A stretch of DNA of 64,000 nt from Algiphilus sp022763315 (lineage in GTDB: Bacteria; Pseudomonadota; Gammaproteobacteria; Nevskiales; Nevskiaceae), in assembly GCF_965249985.1 (NCBI RefSeq), contig NZ_OZ252280.1, one strand, 5' to 3'. The notes under the pieces were generated by a model that was not told the DNA's origin, searched no databases, and worked only from the letters and a program-made list of their open reading frames with translations. A program made the translations under genes and the position numbers. The first letter of the stretch is position 1. Every line of letters begins with the position of its first letter. Below are positions 59,021-64,000 of the stretch, in pieces.

Positions 59021-60153
59021 ACCACCGCCGTTCCGCGCTTCAGGGCGTACGCCGGCTGGTTGTCAAGATTGGTAGTTCGCTCGTCACTGCGCAGGGCAAG
59101 GGGCTGGATGAAGTTGCCATTGCGGGGTGGGTGGCGCAGATCGCGGAACTGCTGCGCAACGGCGTGCAGGTCATTCTGGTGTCCAGCGGGGCCGTAGCCG
59201 AAGGCCGCGCCCGGCTGGGCATGAGTGAGCGCCCGCGGACGCTGCACGCGCTGCAGGCCACTGCGGCGGTGGGGCAGATGGGCCTGGTGCGGGCCTACGA
59301 GCGCGCCTTCGCCGAGTACGGCCTGAATACGGCACAGATTCTGCTGACCCACGAAGACGTGGCCGAGCGCAGCCGCTACCTCAATGCGCGCAGCACCTTG
59401 CGCACCCTGCTCGAGTGGGGCGTGGTGCCAGTGGTCAACGAAAACGACACCGTATCCACCGACGAGATCCGCCTCGGGGACAACGACACGCTGGCGGCGC
59501 TGGTCTGCAATCTGCTCGAAGCCGAGGCGCTGATCATCCTGACCGATCAGGACGGCTTCTATTCGCGCGACCCCCGCGCCGGGGACGGTGCCGAACTGCT
59601 GCACGATATTTCTCTGGCGGACCCGCGTCTCGACGCCATGGCGGGTAGCGGCATGGGCACGCTGGGCCGCGGTGGCATGCGCACCAAGCTCACCGCGGCG
59701 CGCTGGGCGGCGCGCTCCGGCGCGAGCACGGTGATCGCGCATGGCCGCTGTGAAGGCGTGCTGACGCGTCTGCTGACTGGAGAGCCTGAGCTGGGCAGCA
59801 TGTTGCATGCCGATGACGTGCGCCTGGGCGCACGCAAGCGCTGGATCGCCGGCCAGCTGCAGTCCCGCGGCACCCTGCAGTTGGATGCGGGCGCGGTGAA
59901 AGCATTGCAGGGCGGTGGGGCAAGTCTGCTACCGGTGGGGGTACGCGCGGTCGAAGGCCGTTTCAGCCGCGGCGATCTCGTGCGCTGCGTGGATCCGGAG
60001 GGGATGGAAGTGGCGCGCGGACTGGTGAACTACAGCGCGGAGGAGGTAGAGCGCATCCTCGGCGCGCCGACGCGGGAAATCAATGATCGGCTGGGCTACG
60101 TCGGGGAACCAGAGCTGATTCACCGCGACGACCTCGCCCTGAGCGCCCACTGA
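59017..60153 (+). CDS. proB: Glutamate 5-kinase
   Basis: A 378-residue enzyme that phosphorylates glutamate, the first step of proline synthesis. The kinase domain begins RLVVKIGSSLVTA, VILVSSGAVAEGRARLG follows, and catalytic NENDTVSTDEIRLGDNDTLA is present. A C-terminal PUA domain (about 285-365) includes GVRAVEGRFSRGDLV. It is feedback-inhibited by proline in known cases. Overlaps obgE; proA is not here. Confidence 0.97.
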   Translation: MNHRRSALQGVRRLVVKIGSSLVTAQGKGLDEVAIAGWVAQIAELLRNGVQVILVSSGAVAEGRARLGMSERPRTLHALQATAAVGQMGLVRAYERAFAEYGLNTAQILLTHEDVAERSRYLNARSTLRTLLEWGVVPVVNENDTVSTDEIRLGDNDTLAALVCNLLEAEALIILTDQDGFYSRDPRAGDGAELLHDISLADPRLDAMAGSGMGTLGRGGMRTKLTAARWAARSGASTVIAHGRCEGVLTRLLTGEPELGSMLHADDVRLGARKRWIAGQLQSRGTLQLDAGAVKALQGGGASLLPVGVRAVEGRFSRGDLVRCVDPEGMEVARGLVNYSAEEVERILGAPTREINDRLGYVGEPELIHRDDLALSAH

Positions 60154-60192
60154 GGGGCAGCCAGGGCGGGAACGGAACAGATGCGGCGGGAA

Positions 60193-60462
60193 TCAGGCCT
60201 CGGAGAGCGCCTTGATGTGCTGCGCCAGGCGATGCTTGTGACGTGCCGCCTTGTTCTTGTGGATCAGGCCGCGGCCAGCATAGCGGTCAAGCAGCGGCGC
60301 CATTTCGCTGTAGGCGCTGCGTGCACCGTCGATGTCCTTGGCGTCGATGGCCTTGGTGACCTTCTTGATGGAAGAGCGCACCATGGAGCGCTGGGAGGCG
60401 TGCAGCACGCGACGCTTTTCGGACTGCAGCGCGCGCTTGCGCGCTTGAGGGGAATTGGCCAA
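60193..60462 (-). CDS. rpsT: 30S ribosomal protein S20
   Basis: An 89-residue protein. ANSPQARKRALQSEKRR is the S20 start and HKNKAARHKHRLAQHI its end. No ATG gives this N-terminus; the only in-register start is TTG at 60462, with GGAG eight bases upstream. E. coli rpsT also starts at UUG, linked to autogenous control of translation by S20. Divergent from murJ, the conserved rpsT/murJ arrangement. Confidence 0.96.
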   Translation of the reverse strand: MANSPQARKRALQSEKRRVLHASQRSMVRSSIKKVTKAIDAKDIDGARSAYSEMAPLLDRYAGRGLIHKNKAARHKHRLAQHIKALSEA

Positions 60463-60578
60463 GACAAAAACTCCGCAAAAAACCAGGTGATGTCGGGGAA
60501 GGACCCGAAAAAGGTCGCGTAGTATTCTCGCGCCTCCCGCGCTTGTCAACCAACCGCCGCTGAGGGTTTCGCGTCCGC

Positions 60579-62141
60579 ATGTCCCGTTCTCTTGCCCGTT
60601 CTTCCGGCATCGTCAGCCTGGCGACGCTGCTGTCGCGTCTGCTCGGCTTTGTGCGCGACATGCTCCAGGCGGCCCTGTTCGGCGCCGGTGCGGCGATGGA
60701 CGCCTTTTTTGTGGCCTTCCGCATTCCGAACCTGTTCCGCCGGATGTTCGCCGAAGGTGCCTTCCAGCAGGCTTTTGTTCCGGTCTTGAAGGAAGCGCAG
60801 GCGCGGGGCACCGAGGCCGAGGTGCGGCAGCTCGTGGACAGCGTGGCCTCCACGCTGGGGGCTTTCCTGATGCTGCTGACGGCAGCCGGTGTCCTGGCAG
60901 CGCCGCTGCTCATGACGCTGTTCGCGCCCGGTTTCAGGGAAGACGCCGAGAAATTCGCGACCGCCGTGACCTTGTTGCGCTGGACCTTCCCGTATCTGCT
61001 GTTCATTTCCTTGGCCGCACTGGCCTCCGGCATCCTGCACGCGCACGGCCGCTTCGCCGTTCCCGCTATCACGCCCGTGCTGCTCAACATCAGCCTGATC
61101 GTGGCGGCGCTGCTCTATGCGCCGTCTGTCGAGGCACTGGCCATCGCCGTGTTTGTGGCCGGCATTCTGCAGCTCTGCTTTCAGCTGCCCTCGGTATGGC
61201 GGCTCGGCCTGATGCCGCGCCCCTGTGCCGGCTGGCGCGATCCCGCCGTGCGGCGCATCGTGCTGCTCATGCTGCCGATCATGCTCGGGGCCTCCATTTC
61301 GCAACTGAGTCTGCTACTGGACTCGGTGATTGCCTCCTTCCTGCCCGGAGATGGCAGCGTCAGCTGGCTGTGGTACGCCGACCGTCTGATGGAATTCCCG
61401 CTCGGGGTCTTCTCCATCGCCATCGCCACCGTCATTCTTCCGTACCTGTCCGGGCAGTTCGCCAATGCCGACAGTGCCGGTTTCAGTGCGACGCTGGATT
61501 GGGCGCTGCGCCTGGTGCTCCTGTTGGGCGTGCCCGCGGCGCTTGGCCTGCTGGTGTTGGCGGAGCCGATTGTTGCCACGCTCTTCCACCACAATGCCTT
61601 CCAGGCGCGGGACGTCGAGATGACGGCAGCCGCACTGGTGGCTTATGCCTTTGCCTTCATCGGCTTTTCCTTCGTGAAGGTGCTGATCCCAGCCTTCTAT
61701 TCGCGCCAGGAAACCAAGGCGCCGCTGCAGCTCGGCGCCATTGCCTTTGGCGCAGGCATGGTGGTGTCGGTAACGCTTTCGGTCACGCTGGTGCGGGCGG
61801 GATATGAGGCGCCCCATGTGGGGATCGCCGCGTCGACGGCTGCGGCGAGCTGGCTGCACGCCTGGCTGCTGTATCGCCGGCTTCGGAGGGATGCCGTCTA
61901 CCAGCCGACGCCCGGATGGGCTTTCTTCCTGCTACGCCTCTTGCTGGCTGCCGCCGTGATGAGCGTGGTGGCCTATTTGGGAGCACATTGGTTCGGGTCC
62001 TGGCTGACGGCAGGGGCGCTGGAGCGCGCCGGCGGGTTGCTGGCGGTCATCGCTGCCGCGGCGCTGGCCTATCTACTCGCCTTGCTCGCCACCGGCCTCA
62101 AGCCCTGGCGCATGCTCGCCAAGTCTGACGGTATGCACTGA
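60579..62141 (+). CDS. murJ: Lipid II flippase MurJ
   Basis: A 520-residue inner-membrane protein of 14 predicted helices (MOP superfamily) that moves lipid II across the membrane for peptidoglycan synthesis. The N-terminus SGIVSLATLLSRLLGFVRDM and RIPNLFRRMFAEGAFQQAFV are diagnostic. It ends in LPWR-type KPWRMLAK. Conserved next to rpsT. Converges with the sensor kinase gene after only 2 bp. Confidence 0.97.
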   Translation: MSRSLARSSGIVSLATLLSRLLGFVRDMLQAALFGAGAAMDAFFVAFRIPNLFRRMFAEGAFQQAFVPVLKEAQARGTEAEVRQLVDSVASTLGAFLMLLTAAGVLAAPLLMTLFAPGFREDAEKFATAVTLLRWTFPYLLFISLAALASGILHAHGRFAVPAITPVLLNISLIVAALLYAPSVEALAIAVFVAGILQLCFQLPSVWRLGLMPRPCAGWRDPAVRRIVLLMLPIMLGASISQLSLLLDSVIASFLPGDGSVSWLWYADRLMEFPLGVFSIAIATVILPYLSGQFANADSAGFSATLDWALRLVLLLGVPAALGLLVLAEPIVATLFHHNAFQARDVEMTAAALVAYAFAFIGFSFVKVLIPAFYSRQETKAPLQLGAIAFGAGMVVSVTLSVTLVRAGYEAPHVGIAASTAAASWLHAWLLYRRLRRDAVYQPTPGWAFFLLRLLLAAAVMSVVAYLGAHWFGSWLTAGALERAGGLLAVIAAAALAYLLALLATGLKPWRMLAKSDGMH

Positions 62142-62143
62142 AC

Positions 62144-63472
62144 TCAGGCGTGGAGTCGCACCGCCAAGCGTGCGCCACCGAGGCCTCGGCTCTGATCAAT
62201 GGTGATGGTGCCCTCGTATAGCCCAACGAGATCATTGACCGAAGCGAGACCGATGCCTTGTCCCGGGATCTGCTCGTCTGCCCGCGAGCCGCGGCGCAGA
62301 AGGGCCTCGGCATTGTCGGGAAAGCCTGGGCCGTCATCCTCAATGACGATGAGCAGTGCTTTACCTTCTCTCTCCACCGTCAGAAGCACCTTCTTTTTAC
62401 ACCATTTGTAGGCGTTATCCAGAAGGTTGCCGAAGAGTTCGTAGAGGTCTCCCTCGTCCGCCCGCACCCGCAGGGCGGGGTCGATGCTGCGGTCGATGGC
62501 AGGATCCTTGTCGCGATAGACCTTGCTCAGAGAATTGGTGATCTTGTCGATCAGCGGCGTCAGGGTGATCGCTTCAGCCAAGGTGCGGCGCCCGGCATGG
62601 CTGGCCCGGGCCAGCTGATGGTCGGTGATCTGGCGCATGCGATCGACCTGTTCCCGCATTTTCTGCGGATCGTCGGAGCCCTCGCGCAACATCCCGTCGA
62701 GCACCGCCAGGGGTGTTTTCAGCGAATGGGCGAGATCGCCGAGGGCGTTCCGGTATCGCGCCTGCTGATTGCGTTCCGACTGCACCATGGCATTGAGGGC
62801 GCCCGCGAGCGGCTGAAGTTCATCGGGGTAGCGACCGCCGATCTCGGTGGCATCGCCGCGCTCGACGGCGCGCAATTCCCGTTCCATCCGGCGCACCGGC
62901 ATGATGAGCCAGCTCAGCGTACCGACGAGGGTGATAAGCAGGCCGGTGGCAGCGGCGACGAGCCAACCCAGCAGCTGCCGCCGGTAGGCGCGCAGCTGCT
63001 GATTGAAGGGCTGCTTGGAGGCCTCCACAACCAGACGGTAGTGCTGTGCCTCGGCGTCCACCCCCAACCAGCGGACGTGATAGCTGGTGATGAAATGCTG
63101 CTCACCTTCGCGGAACCGGAACTCCCCGACATCGCCAACGCGCACCTCAGGCGGCGCCTGCAGGGCGCTGGGGGAGCGCCAGACGATGTTGCCGTCGCGA
63201 TTCAGCAGCCAGGCCGCAAGGCCCGACTCGGGTTGGGTCAGACGAGAGTCGGGGAGGTCGAAATCGGCAATGACGACCCCGCCGCGCGGGGCGGGTTCGG
63301 TAGCGCCCAGCAAGGCGAAGACCAGGCCGCGCAGTTTGTCCTGTTCGGCTGAGAGTGCGGCGGCCCGAAAGGCGCGTTCCTGGCCGATTCCGGCGGCGCT
63401 GAGGAAAATCGCGAGCACCAGCAGCACGCTGACCACCATGCGGGTACGCAGCGCATTGGGAATCAGCCGCAT
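62144..63472 (-). CDS. PhoQ-like sensor histidine kinase
   Basis: A 442-residue kinase. Two transmembrane helices (about 12-32 and 165-188) bracket a periplasmic domain, then HAMP (about 190-240). The dimerisation box ALGDLAHSLKTPLAVLDG contains the phosphoaccepting His and matches the PhoQ branch. ATPase motifs are NLLDNAYKWCKK, EDDGPGFP and GQGIGLASV. The start at 63472 lies 13 bp after the regulator's stop. The PhoQ homologues sense Mg2+ and cationic peptides; ligand here is unknown. Confidence 0.92.
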   Translation of the reverse strand: MRLIPNALRTRMVVSVLLVLAIFLSAAGIGQERAFRAAALSAEQDKLRGLVFALLGATEPAPRGGVVIADFDLPDSRLTQPESGLAAWLLNRDGNIVWRSPSALQAPPEVRVGDVGEFRFREGEQHFITSYHVRWLGVDAEAQHYRLVVEASKQPFNQQLRAYRRQLLGWLVAAATGLLITLVGTLSWLIMPVRRMERELRAVERGDATEIGGRYPDELQPLAGALNAMVQSERNQQARYRNALGDLAHSLKTPLAVLDGMLREGSDDPQKMREQVDRMRQITDHQLARASHAGRRTLAEAITLTPLIDKITNSLSKVYRDKDPAIDRSIDPALRVRADEGDLYELFGNLLDNAYKWCKKKVLLTVEREGKALLIVIEDDGPGFPDNAEALLRRGSRADEQIPGQGIGLASVNDLVGLYEGTITIDQSRGLGGARLAVRLHA

Positions 63473-63485
63473 GAATCGGGTCTGT

Positions 63486-64000
63486 TTAGCCGCGTGGCAG
63501 CGACCAGCGATAGCCTTGCCCGCGCAGTGTGTCGATGGGGTTGAGGGTTTCTTCAGGATCGAGCTTGGCGCGAAGGCGACGCACAAAGACCTCGATGACA
63601 TTGCTGTCACGTTCGGTTTCCTCGTCGTAGATGTGCTCGGAAAGCCGGGTCTTCGAAATGACCTCTCCCGCGTGCATGAGCAGGTATTCGAGTACCTTGT
63701 ACTCATAGGCGGTCAGTTCGATCGCGTCGCCGTCCCGTTCCAGACTCTTGGCGCGGGTGTCCAGCGTGAATGGGCCGGAGGAAATCGCCGCGCTAGCCCA
63801 GCCGCTTGCGCGCCGTAACAGGGCGCGAACCCGGGCGAGCAACTCTTCCTCGTGAAAGGGCTTGACGACGTAGTCGTCTGCGCCGGCCTCCAGGGCCTCG
63901 ACCTTGGCCCGCCATCCGTCTCGCGCCGTCAGAATGAGGACAGGGTAGGCCTTACCCTCACCGCGCAGTTTGCGGATGACGTCGACCCCGGACACATCCG
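63486..64000 (-). CDS. PhoP-like OmpR-family response regulator (N-terminus outside window)
   Basis: The 3' part, about 171 residues, is visible; the start and phospho-acceptor Asp are beyond the right edge. The end of the receiver domain has LILTARDGWRAKVEALEAGA and DYVVKPFHEEELLARV with the conserved Lys. The winged-helix output domain has LTAYEYKVLEYLLMHAGEVI and ends DTLRGQGYRWSL. Partner of the following PhoQ-like kinase. The truncation is only the window boundary. Confidence 0.92.
   Translation of the reverse strand, partial: DVSGVDVIRKLRGEGKAYPVLILTARDGWRAKVEALEAGADDYVVKPFHEEELLARVRALLRRASGWASAAISSGPFTLDTRAKSLERDGDAIELTAYEYKVLEYLLMHAGEVISKTRLSEHIYDEETERDSNVIEVFVRRLRAKLDPEETLNPIDTLRGQGYRWSLPRG

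Overview
The window is GC-rich chromosomal DNA, densely coding on both strands, from a Gram-negative bacterium. It carries OmpA, an octaprenyl (ubiquinone side-chain) diphosphate synthase, a complete EF-P beta-lysylation set, a PhoQ-like kinase and the divergent gcvR-bcp / dapA arrangement known from E. coli. Together with ispB / rplU-rpmA-obgE-proB / rpsT / murJ synteny this points to a Gammaproteobacterium. The abundance of acyl-CoA, P450 and Baeyer-Villiger genes suggests a lipid- or hydrocarbon-degrading lineage near Nevskiales/Solimonadaceae. That placement is inference.

Region by region. 1-3.4 kb: an Ig-like-repeat lipoprotein cut by the left edge, divergent from an OmpA protein with thrombospondin-3 calcium repeats. 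3.7-13.6 kb, all on the minus strand: quinone oxidoreductase, ABC-2 exporter, SDR, enoyl-CoA hydratase, TetR, then an acyl-CoA carboxylase whose alpha subunit is split into separate biotin carboxylase and biotin-carrier genes, the carboxyltransferase, and an esterase. 13.7-16.8 kb: SnoaL-like protein, an oddly built crotonase and a P450. 16.8-19.9 kb: dxs-ispA-xseB. 20-25.2 kb: parE-parC-htpX. 25.3-30 kb: a FimX-like degenerate c-di-GMP protein overlapping epmB, divergent from efp-epmA. 30-34 kb: phoH-type ATPase, bcp, gcvR, dapA and a miniature BamC-like lipoprotein.

34-50.9 kb is the most coherent accessory block. A leftward operon (TetR, LolA-like periplasmic protein, MMPL/RND exporter, outer-membrane barrel) and a rightward nine-gene operon (FATP-type acyl-CoA synthetase, two acyl-CoA dehydrogenases, alpha/beta hydrolase, high-molecular-weight FabG, dienoyl-CoA isomerase-like crotonase, FadH, hotdog protein, MaoC dehydratase with a histone-H1-like tail) diverge from one intergenic region. 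That region holds two identical-pattern palindromes GGAAA-N6-TTTCC around overlapping promoters. I read it as one regulon joining lipid movement across the envelope to its activation and beta-oxidation.

51-56 kb: a Baeyer-Villiger-type monooxygenase, a lower-GC MATE transporter whose ribosome-binding site lies inside a long inverted repeat, tRNA-Ser(GGA), a secreted glutathione-peroxidase-like protein, and an array of hairpin-rich direct repeats that has copied the 3' end of tRNA-Pro(CGG). 56-64 kb: ispB, rplU-rpmA, obgE-proB, rpsT (UUG start), murJ, and a PhoPQ-like two-component pair cut by the right edge.
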